A stretch of 64,000 nucleotides of DNA from JBKEAJ01 sp047975005 (GTDB taxonomy: Bacteria; Bacteroidota; Bacteroidia; Bacteroidales; Prolixibacteraceae), in contig JBKECW010000075.1 of the NCBI GenBank assembly GCA_047975005.1, positions 1 to 64,000 on the forward strand, given 5' to 3'. Under the pieces are notes generated by a model. It was not told the origin of the DNA, ran no database searches, and worked only from the letters and a program-made list of their open reading frames with translations. Both the position numbers and the translations under genes were made by a program. Position 1 is the first letter of the stretch. Every line of letters begins with the position of its first letter. Shown in pieces: positions 51,992 through 60,357 of this stretch.

Positions 51992-54454
51992 ATGACCAAG
52001 TTGGCCGACATAATAATCCCTTTGTCACTAAGCCGTTTGTATACTTACGAACTGTCAGACAAACAAATTAGCATAGCAAAGGCTGGGCAGAGAGTCGTTG
52101 TGCAGTTGGGGCAAAAGAAGTTGTATGTAGGAGTAATTTTCTCCCTTCGAGAAAGAGATAAAGCGGACTTGACAGAATACAAGCAAATTATTGATGTTAT
52201 AGATGTCGAGCCTATCGTCAATGCCAAACAAATGCAATTTTGGAAGTGGATTTCCGATTATTATTGTTGCTCCTTGGGCGAAACAATGCGAGTAGCACTC
52301 CCTTCGGGCCTAAAGATGGAGAGCAAATCACGGCTTTATGCTAACGATACATTTACAGCAAGCAATACATTATCTGCTCAAGAAAAAGCTTTATGGCTGA
52401 TAGTGTCTAACTGTCAAGGTCTAACCTTGCTAGATTTAGAGGCGCAGTACCCTAAGGGATTTACTGCCTCGATAATTAAAATATTGATAGAAAAAGAGGC
52501 GGTCTACCTTCAAGAGACAATGAGCAGCGGTGTAGAGGCACGCAAAGTACAGGTTGTTAAATTTGGAGATAAGATTCGTAGTGAAAAAGACATTGATGAT
52601 GTCTTAAATTCATTAAGACGAGCCCCTCGTCAGAAAACAGTATTTGAGTTGTTCGTTTATCTACTAAATGAAAGAAATACAAAATACATTCCTAGAAGAG
52701 AACTCCTTGAGATATCTAAGTGTAGTAGTGCAATACTGAGAAATCTAGAGACTCAGAATTATTTGGCACAGCAAACTATAGACTATTGGGATACCATACA
52801 GACAAGGCGCAAAGAAGATATGGTGTTAATGGATTTATCATATTCTCAGAATGAGGCACTGATGAATATAAGAATGTCTTTTGAAAAGAAATCTGTAACA
52901 CTGCTCAAAGGAGTAACTTCGAGTGGAAAAACAGAAGTATATACCCACCTTATAAAAGAGTATATTGATAAGGGAAAGCAAGTACTTTATTTTCTTCCCG
53001 AGATAGCACTTACTACACAAATAGTTGTGCGTTTAAAACAATTGTTTGGGAAAAAGGTCGGTGTCTACCACTCACGCTTTGTAGATTCTGACCGGATTGC
53101 TATATGGAAGGAGGTCTCCAAACCTTTAGACCATAGTCGATTGGATATTGTTGTCGGTACGCGGTCGTCAATTTTCTTACCTTTCAATGATTTAGGATTA
53201 ATAATAATTGACGAGGAGCATGACCCCAGTTATAAGCAACAAGACCCAGCGCCGCGCTACAATGCTCGCGATGCTGCAATTGTCCTCGCAAAACAGTATG
53301 GAGCAAAAGTGATTTTAGGGACGGCAAGCCCATCATTTGAGACATTCGCAAATGCACAATGTGGTAAGTATGGCTTTGTCGAACTAAACGAACGCTACAA
53401 AGGAGTAGAGTTACCAGAAATTCTAATTGCAGATTTAAAGAGAGCATATAAACGCCGACAAGTGAAAGCTCATTTGTCTCCAGAATTGTATGATGCCGTT
53501 ACCAATGCCTTAGATAGGGGTAAACAAGCAATCTTGTTTCAAAATAGAAGAGGATACTCATTGTTTTTCCAGTGCGGAAGTTGCGGGTGGATTCCGAAAT
53601 GCAAAAATTGTGATGTTAGCCTGACTTATCACAAAGGCAGAAACAAGTTAGTGTGCCACTATTGTGGAAAGACTGAAGCTGTATTGCATAAATGTTTATC
53701 ATGTGGAGAGCAGGTCAAGATGTTTGGCTTTGGAACCGAGAAAATAGAACATGAGATTAAAGAGCTATTTCCTGAGCGTACAGTAGAACGAATAGATATG
53801 GATATTTCAGGCTCCAAGGCTAGACTGAATCGAATCATAGAAGATTTTTCGGCAGGGAAAATCGACATATTGATAGGAACTCAGATGATTGCAAAAGGTC
53901 TTGATTTTAGCCATGTGCAAGTGGTCGGAGTTTTAAATGCAGACGCATCGCTGAACTTGCCAGACTTTCGCTCCTTAGAAAGGACATATCAACTTATAAC
54001 GCAGGTTAGTGGTAGGGCTGGTCGTCGAGACCAACGGGGGACGGTCGTTATTCAAACAATGCAACCCGAACACCCTATATTTACACATCTCAAGAATGAC
54101 AATTTTGATGCGTTCTATGTAGAGCAAATGTTGGAGCGAAGGATGTTTTCCTATCCTCCTTACTTTAGAATGATAAAAGTTATAATGAGAAGTAAGGATT
54201 TTAAGGTGTTGAATATATTTGCAGATGCTATAGCAGATAATTTGCGAGCTTCTCTATCCTGTATTGTGTTGGGCCCAGAATATTCTATAGTATCGAGGGT
54301 TCAGCTGTATTATAGAAAAGAAATCTGGCTAAAAGCAGCAAAAAATGAGAATATCGAGAAAATAAAAAGTATAGTTTTAGAGAGCCTAAATACAGTAAAA
54401 CGAGAGAAAGGTTTCTCTACGATATTAACCCACCTCGATATAGACCCTTATTGA
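51992..54454 (+). CDS. priA: Primosomal protein N' (replication restart helicase PriA)
   Basis: 820 residues from ATG 51992. N-terminal 3'-DNA-binding domain, helicase with Walker A (GVTSSGKTE), DEEHD box and TASPSFET, then a zinc-binding insertion with eight Cys (CGSCGWIPKCKNC, CHYCGK, CLSCGE), and QVSGRAGR as motif VI. It reloads the replisome at stalled forks. The gap before it holds the isomerase terminator. No promoter is recognised with confidence. Confidence 0.96.
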   Translation: MTKLADIIIPLSLSRLYTYELSDKQISIAKAGQRVVVQLGQKKLYVGVIFSLRERDKADLTEYKQIIDVIDVEPIVNAKQMQFWKWISDYYCCSLGETMRVALPSGLKMESKSRLYANDTFTASNTLSAQEKALWLIVSNCQGLTLLDLEAQYPKGFTASIIKILIEKEAVYLQETMSSGVEARKVQVVKFGDKIRSEKDIDDVLNSLRRAPRQKTVFELFVYLLNERNTKYIPRRELLEISKCSSAILRNLETQNYLAQQTIDYWDTIQTRRKEDMVLMDLSYSQNEALMNIRMSFEKKSVTLLKGVTSSGKTEVYTHLIKEYIDKGKQVLYFLPEIALTTQIVVRLKQLFGKKVGVYHSRFVDSDRIAIWKEVSKPLDHSRLDIVVGTRSSIFLPFNDLGLIIIDEEHDPSYKQQDPAPRYNARDAAIVLAKQYGAKVILGTASPSFETFANAQCGKYGFVELNERYKGVELPEILIADLKRAYKRRQVKAHLSPELYDAVTNALDRGKQAILFQNRRGYSLFFQCGSCGWIPKCKNCDVSLTYHKGRNKLVCHYCGKTEAVLHKCLSCGEQVKMFGFGTEKIEHEIKELFPERTVERIDMDISGSKARLNRIIEDFSAGKIDILIGTQMIAKGLDFSHVQVVGVLNADASLNLPDFRSLERTYQLITQVSGRAGRRDQRGTVVIQTMQPEHPIFTHLKNDNFDAFYVEQMLERRMFSYPPYFRMIKVIMRSKDFKVLNIFADAIADNLRASLSCIVLGPEYSIVSRVQLYYRKEIWLKAAKNENIEKIKSIVLESLNTVKREKGFSTILTHLDIDPY

Positions 54455-54562
54455 AAGCTGATAGAATATTGCTGGTATCTAGGAGTGTAGAGTAGTGAGA
54501 TTGACTGACAGTTTGGAGTCAACATTTTTATACTAAAACGTAGTTTACTCTGTCGCTTGCAC

Positions 54563-54596
54563 TTGACATATCCCATAATTATTTTTGCTATCTTTG
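54563..54596 (+). promoter_or_regulatory. Promoter of the TSUP-M20-AlkD operon
   Basis: TTG at 54563-54565, 23-bp spacer, TATCTTTG followed by C at 54589-54596. A leader of about 135 nt follows before the first ATG. Confidence 0.55.
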
Positions 54597-54599
54597 CGA

Positions 54600-54737
54600 C
54601 AGTAAATATACCGTGCCGTAATAGCCTGAGGTTGATAGCCGGACTGTAAACTTGTAAGTATATAGCTTTAGCGACTGCTGTCATTTTTTGCAATAAATAA
54701 GCACGAATAATAAAATCAGTAATGAGATATAAGCGAT
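54600..54737 (+). other. Long 5' leader, no known motif
   Basis: The leader contains small inverted repeats, including GACAG near its start mirrored by CTGTC just before a TTTTTT run at about 54685-54690. This could be a structured or attenuating leader. I recognise no riboswitch class and see no coding frame. Confidence 0.25.
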
Positions 54738-55100
54738 ATGAATGACATATTAATAGTAATACTAATAGGCTTACTTGCTGGATTGTTAGGCGGTACACTT
54801 GGTATAGGAGGAGGCATACTTGTAATACCGGCTCTTGTAATGTTAATGGGTTTCTCGCAGCACGAGGCACAAGGCACTTCTATTGCCTTTATGATTCCAC
54901 CCATCAGCTTATTGGCAGCTTATAATTATTGGAAAAGTGGATATGTCAATATTACTTATGCCGCAATAATAGCAACATGTTTCTTTGTGGGCTCTTATTT
55001 CGGATCACAAGTTGCAATATCGCTGCCAGAGGCTACGATGAAAAGAGTCTTTGGTGTTTTTATGCTTTTAGCCTCATTGAAATACATATTTGGGAAATGA
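54738..55100 (+). CDS. TSUP family transporter (TauE/SafE-like), half-size
   Basis: 120 residues with four transmembrane helices; the family signature GLLGGTLGIGGGILVIPALV is at 15-34. Full TSUP anion exporters are about 250 residues with two such repeats; this has one and ends cleanly with a Gly-Lys. Half-size members occur in Bacteroidetes and presumably dimerise. Its stop overlaps the next gene's ATG (ATGA at 55097-55100), so a truncation by frameshift is unlikely. Confidence 0.85.
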   Translation: MNDILIVILIGLLAGLLGGTLGIGGGILVIPALVMLMGFSQHEAQGTSIAFMIPPISLLAAYNYWKSGYVNITYAAIIATCFFVGSYFGSQVAISLPEATMKRVFGVFMLLASLKYIFGK

Positions 55101-56278
55101 AAGACCTTATTTACAATTTTACCGAGAGAATTTTTGAGGAGGTAGTCTCTGTTAGAAGACACCTACACAAACACCCAGAATTATCGTTCAAAGAAGAACA
55201 AACCTCCAAATATATCTGTTCAGAACTTGAACGAATGGGAATCTCATACCGCAAAGGTATCGCAGAATATGGAATTTTGGGAGTTATCGATACTGGGAGA
55301 GAAGGTAAGACAATAGCTTTGCGTGCAGATATGGATGCACTCCCTATACAAGAATCTCTTGATAGAGAGTATCATTCGGTGAATGATGGTGTTATGCATG
55401 CGTGTGGACATGATGTGCACAGTGCTAACCTATTGGGTGTAGCACGTGTGATAAACGAGATTAAGTCAGATCTCGTAGGAAAGGTACTCCTAATATTTCA
55501 GCTGGGAGAGGAGTCTTTCCCCGGAGGAGCAAAGCTGATGCTTGATGACGGGCTATTTAGAGAACACAGCCCCGACCTTATAATTGGCATGCACGTTTTT
55601 CCCGAGTTAGATGCAGGAAAGGTGGGGTTCAGATCAGGTATGTATATGGCATCAGGAGATGAGATACACATCAAGATTAGTGGCAAGGGAGGTCATGCCG
55701 CACTTCCCGACAAATTGACCGATACTGTTTTGGCAAGTGCCAACATAGTAACATCATTACAGCAAGTGGTTAGTAGAAATGCCCCACCGGCAGTGCCGTC
55801 AGTATTGTCATTTGGCAAATTCATAGCAAATGGGGCTACTAATATTATTCCTGACGAAGTTGATATTTCAGGGACGTTTAGGACAATGAATGAGCAGTGG
55901 AGAGCAATAGCAAAGGAGCGTATTGCTAGTGTTGCCAAGTCTGTGGCAGCAGCGCATGGCGTTGATTGTGACTTGAAGATAAATCATGGTTACCCATTTC
56001 TGGTAAATGACGAGAACGGTACAATGTGGTCTGTTTCACAAACGCAAGAAATTATTGGTAAAGACAACGTTGTGCCCCTAGATATTAGGATGACATGCGA
56101 GGATTTTGCATACTATTCACAGCAGTTTCCCGCAGTATTTTTTAGACTAGGTACAAAAAATCCGAATACAGAGACTGTACGTTCATTGCATACATCAGAT
56201 TTTGACATTGATGAAAATGCTCTTTTGACAGGTGTTAGAACAATGTCGTGGTTGGTATATAAATATCTAAAAGGTTAG
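55097..56278 (+). CDS. M20 family metallo-amidohydrolase (N-acyl amino acid hydrolase type)
   Basis: 393 residues from the ATG at 55097. Family motifs are RRHLHKHPELSFKEEQTS, metal ligands in RADMDALPI and MHACGHDVHSANLLG (M20D signature), and FQLGEESFPGGAKLMLDDG with the catalytic Glu pair. The C-terminal RMTCEDFAYYSQQFPAVFFRLG is typical too. It would remove N-acyl groups from amino acids or small peptides in the cytoplasm. It is translationally coupled to the half-size TSUP gene and 4 bp from the AlkD-like gene. Confidence 0.92.
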   Translation: MKDLIYNFTERIFEEVVSVRRHLHKHPELSFKEEQTSKYICSELERMGISYRKGIAEYGILGVIDTGREGKTIALRADMDALPIQESLDREYHSVNDGVMHACGHDVHSANLLGVARVINEIKSDLVGKVLLIFQLGEESFPGGAKLMLDDGLFREHSPDLIIGMHVFPELDAGKVGFRSGMYMASGDEIHIKISGKGGHAALPDKLTDTVLASANIVTSLQQVVSRNAPPAVPSVLSFGKFIANGATNIIPDEVDISGTFRTMNEQWRAIAKERIASVAKSVAAAHGVDCDLKINHGYPFLVNDENGTMWSVSQTQEIIGKDNVVPLDIRMTCEDFAYYSQQFPAVFFRLGTKNPNTETVRSLHTSDFDIDENALLTGVRTMSWLVYKYLKG

Positions 56279-56282
56279 TTAA

Positions 56283-56969
56283 ATGGAGTTTATCTTAGAT
56301 ACTAAGCACAGCGAAGATGCATTTAAGCAGATTCTTAAAGATATTCCTAAGTATAAGAATGGTGAGGTTGTAAGACAAATGCAAGATTTGGGCGTTGAGT
56401 TCAAACATAATTATGGAGTGTCATTGCCGACACTTAAAAAAATGTCAGCCCAATACCCCAAAGACCATATATTAGCACTCAAATTGTGGAACAAGCAGTG
56501 GCGCGAAACAATGATACTAGCTACGATGCTAGACGACAGTACTAAAGTTACCGAGGAGCAAGTTGACTATTGGATAAAAAGTGCCAACTCTATCGAGCTT
56601 GCAGGGTGCATGTGCCAATATTTGATGGTTGATTTACCTTTCTCGTATGCAAAAGCATTTGAATGGTGTAGGGGAAAGAAATTTATAGTGAAATATGCAG
56701 GCGTGGTATTGATTGGGCGTTTGGCACTTGTTGATAAAGAGGCAATTGATGACATGTTTGAGCCTTTTTTTGAAATGCTAATTCCTTTGGCAAAAGACAG
56801 TAACCTTTATAGACCCTTGTTTGACTCGCTTGAAAAACTGTCCAGACGGAGTCAGTATTTACAAGGTCTTGTAATTTATCATTGCAAAGGTATAGGAGAC
56901 TCTACAACGAATGAAAATTGCATAAAATTGATGAGAGAGTTAATCTCATTCTTGAGTGCCGACAATTAG
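56283..56969 (+). CDS. DNA alkylation repair protein, AlkD-like HEAT-repeat fold
   Basis: 228 residues, all-helical. Segments such as VSLPTLKKMSAQYPKDHILALKLWNKQWRETMILATMLDD resemble the DNA alkylation repair (PF08713) family, which excises 3- and 7-alkyl purines. The catalytic Asp and flanking Trp of AlkD cannot be assigned with confidence here, so enzymatic activity is not assured. It is the last gene of the operon and overlaps ispF by 4 bp at its 3' end (convergent). Confidence 0.75.
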   Translation: MEFILDTKHSEDAFKQILKDIPKYKNGEVVRQMQDLGVEFKHNYGVSLPTLKKMSAQYPKDHILALKLWNKQWRETMILATMLDDSTKVTEEQVDYWIKSANSIELAGCMCQYLMVDLPFSYAKAFEWCRGKKFIVKYAGVVLIGRLALVDKEAIDDMFEPFFEMLIPLAKDSNLYRPLFDSLEKLSRRSQYLQGLVIYHCKGIGDSTTNENCIKLMRELISFLSADN

Positions 56970-57451
56970 GAGAGAGTAGTCTTTAGAACTAGAACCGTAG
57001 CATAAACAGCTATCCCTTCTTCTCTGCCAACAAATCCTGTTTTTTCAGATGTTGTTGCCTTTATAGAAATCTGAGACAAATCAGAGTTTGTACACTCTGC
57101 TAGTATTCTCTCCATATCCGGAATAATAGGGTTAAGTTTTGGTCTTTCTGCACATATTGTAATATCAGCGTTGCCCAAAGAATATCCCTTGTCTATTATC
57201 AGTTTGTAAGTGTTTTTTAGCAGTATTGTGCTATCTATATTTTTGAACTTCACATCATTATCAGGGAAATGAAATCCTATATCTCTAAGTTTTAAGGAGC
57301 CTAGCAAAGCATCGCATAAAGCATGTATGACAACATCGCCGTCCGAATGAGCAACAGTGCCAAGCTCGTGAGGTATACTAACACCTCCCAAGACCAATGT
57401 TTCGTCTTTAGCAAGTCGGTGCATATCATATCCAAAACCTATTCTAATCAT
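56966..57451 (-). CDS. ispF: 2-C-methyl-D-erythritol 2,4-cyclodiphosphate synthase
   Basis: 161 residues. Fifth step of the MEP isoprenoid pathway. Zinc site in GFGYDMHRL (Asp and His) and the HSDGDVVIHALCDALLG motif are intact, as is the C-terminal KATTSEKTGFVGREEGIAVYA. Its ATG overlaps the porV stop codon (ATGA at 57448-57451), so it is translated with porV, the same pairing as PG0027-PG0028 of Porphyromonas gingivalis. Confidence 0.97.
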   Translation of the reverse strand: MIRIGFGYDMHRLAKDETLVLGGVSIPHELGTVAHSDGDVVIHALCDALLGSLKLRDIGFHFPDNDVKFKNIDSTILLKNTYKLIIDKGYSLGNADITICAERPKLNPIIPDMERILAECTNSDLSQISIKATTSEKTGFVGREEGIAVYATVLVLKTTLS

Positions 57452-58503
57452 GCTTTGTTTTTTAAAGACCCAAAATCAAATGCTAATGTAAATCTGAGAG
57501 TGTTTGCCAACGGATTATTTTCCTTAATAGCGACTAAATAAGAAAAATCTAGATTAAGAGAGCCAATTGCGACACCTGCACCGATTGTTATGTGTTGTTT
57601 ATTTCCTGCTTCCGGAGATTCGTAAAAATATCCAGCTCTCATTGCAAACTGTTCATTATATACATACTCAGTGCCAATACTTGTGGTTATTTCTTTAAAT
57701 ATGCTGATATCATTCTTTGTGTTAGAAATTAGAAGTTTGTTAAACTCGAGTCCTATACTTAAATGATTTAGAGAGCCAAAGTTGCAGGCGTAATTAGTGC
57801 CAATCCCAATATTCGAAGGAAGATAGTGGCTGCTTGCTCCATTGCTGTATGAAATTTTACTGCCAATATTAGATATACTCATCCCCACAGAAAAGTTCTC
57901 GCCGTATTTTATATTTTCACTATTCGTGTTGTAATAAAAACCAATATCTGTCGAGAATGCATTGCCCGGGTATGAGTTTTCAACAGAAAGACCAGCACTT
58001 GATCTTATGTATCTGAGTGCAATTCCTCCAGAAAAGTGTTCGGATAACAACATGTAGTAGCCTACATCAAAGGCAAACTCATAAGGGTTTTCTTCACCAA
58101 TAGGAATGTTATTGTCGTTGGTCAATTTGAAATCGCCCAGGGTAAAATATCTTATAGATGCGCTAATGCCCTGCTTGTCATTAATTTTGTAATATCCGGC
58201 TAAATAAGCAAGGCTCATGTCGTTAGAGATATTTTTGAGCCATGGCGAATACGACAACGAAACTCCTCCGCTAGATTTAGTGAACGCATATTTCGACAAA
58301 TTATGAGCTTGAGAATTTATGTCCGGAGAGCTTGCTATACCTAAATCTCCCATTCCTCCTGCTCTTGAGTCTGGTGAAATAGTTAGAAAAGGTACTGCTG
58401 TTGTTACGCCTACAGATCCGTCGGTTAATATTTGGGCATGGAGACTAGCAGCCATACAAAAAATAGGTAAAATCAATGCTGAGGAAATAACAATTCTTCT
58501 CAT
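57448..58503 (-). CDS. porV: Type IX secretion system outer-membrane protein PorV (LptO)
   Basis: 351 residues. Signal peptide ends at LHAQ. The family start GVTTAVPFLTISPDSRAGGMGDLGIASSPD and GVSLSYSPWLKNISNDMSLAYLAGYY leave little doubt. The rest is a beta-barrel of the FadL superfamily. PorV takes cargo with a C-terminal signal to the attachment complex with PorU. In P. gingivalis porU sits next to porV; here porV is first in its operon with ispF and the divergent neighbour is a GldJ-type gene, with no porU in the window. A minus-strand -7 lies at 58561-58568. Confidence 0.93.
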   Translation of the reverse strand: MRRIVISSALILPIFCMAASLHAQILTDGSVGVTTAVPFLTISPDSRAGGMGDLGIASSPDINSQAHNLSKYAFTKSSGGVSLSYSPWLKNISNDMSLAYLAGYYKINDKQGISASIRYFTLGDFKLTNDNNIPIGEENPYEFAFDVGYYMLLSEHFSGGIALRYIRSSAGLSVENSYPGNAFSTDIGFYYNTNSENIKYGENFSVGMSISNIGSKISYSNGASSHYLPSNIGIGTNYACNFGSLNHLSIGLEFNKLLISNTKNDISIFKEITTSIGTEYVYNEQFAMRAGYFYESPEAGNKQHITIGAGVAIGSLNLDFSYLVAIKENNPLANTLRFTLAFDFGSLKNKA

Positions 58504-58560
58504 TATACTTTGTCTTGTATCACTGACAACGACCGTTTGTAGTCAATTATTGTGTTGCGA

Positions 58561-58568
58561 CAAAGGTA
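58561..58568 (-). promoter_or_regulatory. -7 element of porV-ispF
   Basis: Reads TACCTTTG on the minus strand, 57 bp upstream of the porV ATG. No TTG at normal -33 spacing. Confidence 0.5.
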
Positions 58569-58737
58569 AAACAAATACTGGAATAAAGCTAGTCCTCTTA
58601 TTTTGTTTAATGATTGATGGTGTGTAATAGCTTGCTTTTGAGTTGTATATGCATGAATGAAGTTCTTGTCTATGATTCTTGTTGATATTTTGTCTAATAA
58701 AAATAACCAGACTGCAATAAAATAAAATATACTTAGT

Positions 58738-58745
58738 TATATTTG
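58738..58745 (+). promoter_or_regulatory. -7 element of the GldJ-type gene
   Basis: TATATTTG, 25 bp before the ATG. The rest of the 267-bp divergent region holds only the porV promoter. Confidence 0.5.
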
Positions 58746-58770
58746 TAGTCAAATAATATTATATACTGTT

Positions 58771-60240
58771 ATGAATTTGAGGTTTTTGATTCTTATTGCA
58801 ATTACACTTGCTATGTCGTCAATGACAGGATGCAAATCATTTGGTAAAAAGAAAGCGTCGTCCACAACCGGCTGGAAGTACAACGACCCGGATAATGGAG
58901 GATTTCAGTATAGAGCAGGCTACAACCAGCCTACTGGTCCTGGTTTAGTATTCATCGAAGGAGGGACTTTTTACATGGGACGAAGCGAAGAAGACGTGAT
59001 GTTGAAATGGAACAATGTTCCGCGAAGGGTTTCTGTCAATTCGTTTTATATGGACGAGACCGAGGTTAGAAATATCGACTATAAAGAGTATTTGTATTGG
59101 ATAGGAAGAGTATATCCTGATGATGTGGCGTATTATGAGCGTGCTCGTCCCGACTCTTTGGTATGGCGTAGCGATCTCGCATATAATGAGCCATATGTTC
59201 GTAGTTATTTTTCTCATCCGGCATATGCCGAATATCCGGTGGTTGGTGTTTCGTGGGAACAAGCGGTAGAATATTGCAAATGGCGTACCGACAGGGTTAA
59301 TGAACATATGTTGGCTAACGAGGGGATTATCGAAATGAATGGTGAACAAAGTGGCGAAAACACATTCACAACAGATGCCTATACAGCAGGAAAGTACAAT
59401 CCGACAGAAGGAAGAAAGTCTATTGTTGGCGCAGATGGAAACACTAGGAGAGCAACTGTTGCTGACGGATACATGAACGAGGATTATAGACTGCCGACAG
59501 AGGCAGAGTGGGAATATGCAGCCTTGGGAGTTTTAAGTGAAGACGAGCTTATTAGTGATAGGAACTTGTATTCTTGGACAGGATCTAATCTTAGAGTTTC
59601 TAAGGGTAGACGAAAAAACAGGGGAAATATGCAAGCTAACTTCGTGAGAGGACGTGGAGACTATATGGGAATAGCCGGAGACTTGAACGATGGAGGTGCA
59701 ATCCCGATTGATGTTTCTTTAGGTACACCAAATCAATTTGGATTGTACAATATGTCAGGAAATGTAAATGAGTGGGTTTTAGATGTATATCGAGCAACAA
59801 GCTTCTCGGATATTGATGAGTTCCAGCCGTATCGAGGTAACGTTTTTACTGATGTACAAAAAACGGAAAGCGGAGAACTTGTTTTCGATGAGCATAACAG
59901 ATTAAAACTCGACACTATTAAGGACGCAAGGAACTTTAGGGATGGAGATGCTCTGTCTCAGATTGTCAAGGGTGGAAACTGGCTAGATGCTGAAAGCAAT
60001 GCAAATACATCCACAATGTATGTCCAGTCAGAGGGAGCAAGACTTATGTCGTCTACCATAACAGACAATGCACGGGTTTATAAAGGAGGTTCGTTCATGG
60101 ATAGAGCCTATTGGCTAGTGCCTGGCACACGAAGGTACTTAGAGCAAACAGAAAGCCGAAAAGACATAGGATTTAGATGTGCTATGACACGAATGGGGGC
60201 GGTAACGCAAACGAAAAAGAATAGCAAGAAAATAAAGTAA
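58771..60240 (+). CDS. gldJ: GldJ-type SUMF-fold lipoprotein of the gliding / type IX secretion apparatus
   Basis: 489 residues. Lipobox ends MTGC (Cys21). An FGE-sulfatase (SUMF) domain runs from about 50 to 485: GLVFIEGGTFYMGRSEEDV, FYMDETEVRNIDYKEYLYW, YPVVGVSWEQAVEYCKWRTDRVNE, LPTEAEWEYAAL, MSGNVNEWVLDVY and DIGFRCAMTRMG. The text from GFQYRAGYN through DVMLKWNN resembles GldJ more than GldK/PorK, and GldJ lies by porU-porV in Flavobacterium johnsoniae. Only one Cys is at the FGE active-site position, so it is structural, not a sulfatase activator. No porL/M/N follows. Confidence 0.75.
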   Translation: MNLRFLILIAITLAMSSMTGCKSFGKKKASSTTGWKYNDPDNGGFQYRAGYNQPTGPGLVFIEGGTFYMGRSEEDVMLKWNNVPRRVSVNSFYMDETEVRNIDYKEYLYWIGRVYPDDVAYYERARPDSLVWRSDLAYNEPYVRSYFSHPAYAEYPVVGVSWEQAVEYCKWRTDRVNEHMLANEGIIEMNGEQSGENTFTTDAYTAGKYNPTEGRKSIVGADGNTRRATVADGYMNEDYRLPTEAEWEYAALGVLSEDELISDRNLYSWTGSNLRVSKGRRKNRGNMQANFVRGRGDYMGIAGDLNDGGAIPIDVSLGTPNQFGLYNMSGNVNEWVLDVYRATSFSDIDEFQPYRGNVFTDVQKTESGELVFDEHNRLKLDTIKDARNFRDGDALSQIVKGGNWLDAESNANTSTMYVQSEGARLMSSTITDNARVYKGGSFMDRAYWLVPGTRRYLEQTESRKDIGFRCAMTRMGAVTQTKKNSKKIK

Positions 60241-60256
60241 ACAGATGAAACAAGCC

Positions 60257-60274
60257 ATGAGAACTTGTTCTCAT
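60257..60274. promoter_or_regulatory. Perfect 18-bp dyad, operator-like
   Basis: ATGAGAAC/TT/GTTCTCAT: two 8-base arms and a TT centre, too tight for an RNA hairpin but a good shape for a dimeric regulator. It lies 17 bp after the gldJ stop and about 84 bp before phoH. Confidence 0.4.
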
Positions 60275-60288
60275 CATACGAGAATGAT

Positions 60289-60303
60289 TATCTTGGCAAG
60301 ATA
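60289..60303. promoter_or_regulatory. Perfect 15-bp dyad, operator-like
   Basis: TATCTTG-G-CAAGATA, 7-base arms around a central G, 14 bp downstream of the 18-bp dyad. Both are in the 117-bp gap upstream of phoH, where no TAnnTTTG element was found. Confidence 0.35.
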
Positions 60304-60357
60304 CACCTGTCCGTCAACTAGGCAGGCGTGGCAATAGAAAAGATAAAATATAAGTAT

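Noticed and set aside
54738..55100. TSUP gene broken by a frameshift
   Set aside because: It ends in an ATGA overlap with the next gene, and half-size TSUP proteins are a normal form in this phylum.
58771..60240. A formylglycine-generating enzyme for the two sulfatases
   Set aside because: The SUMF fold is present, but only one Cys lies at the active-site region and the sequence tracks the structural lipoprotein GldJ.
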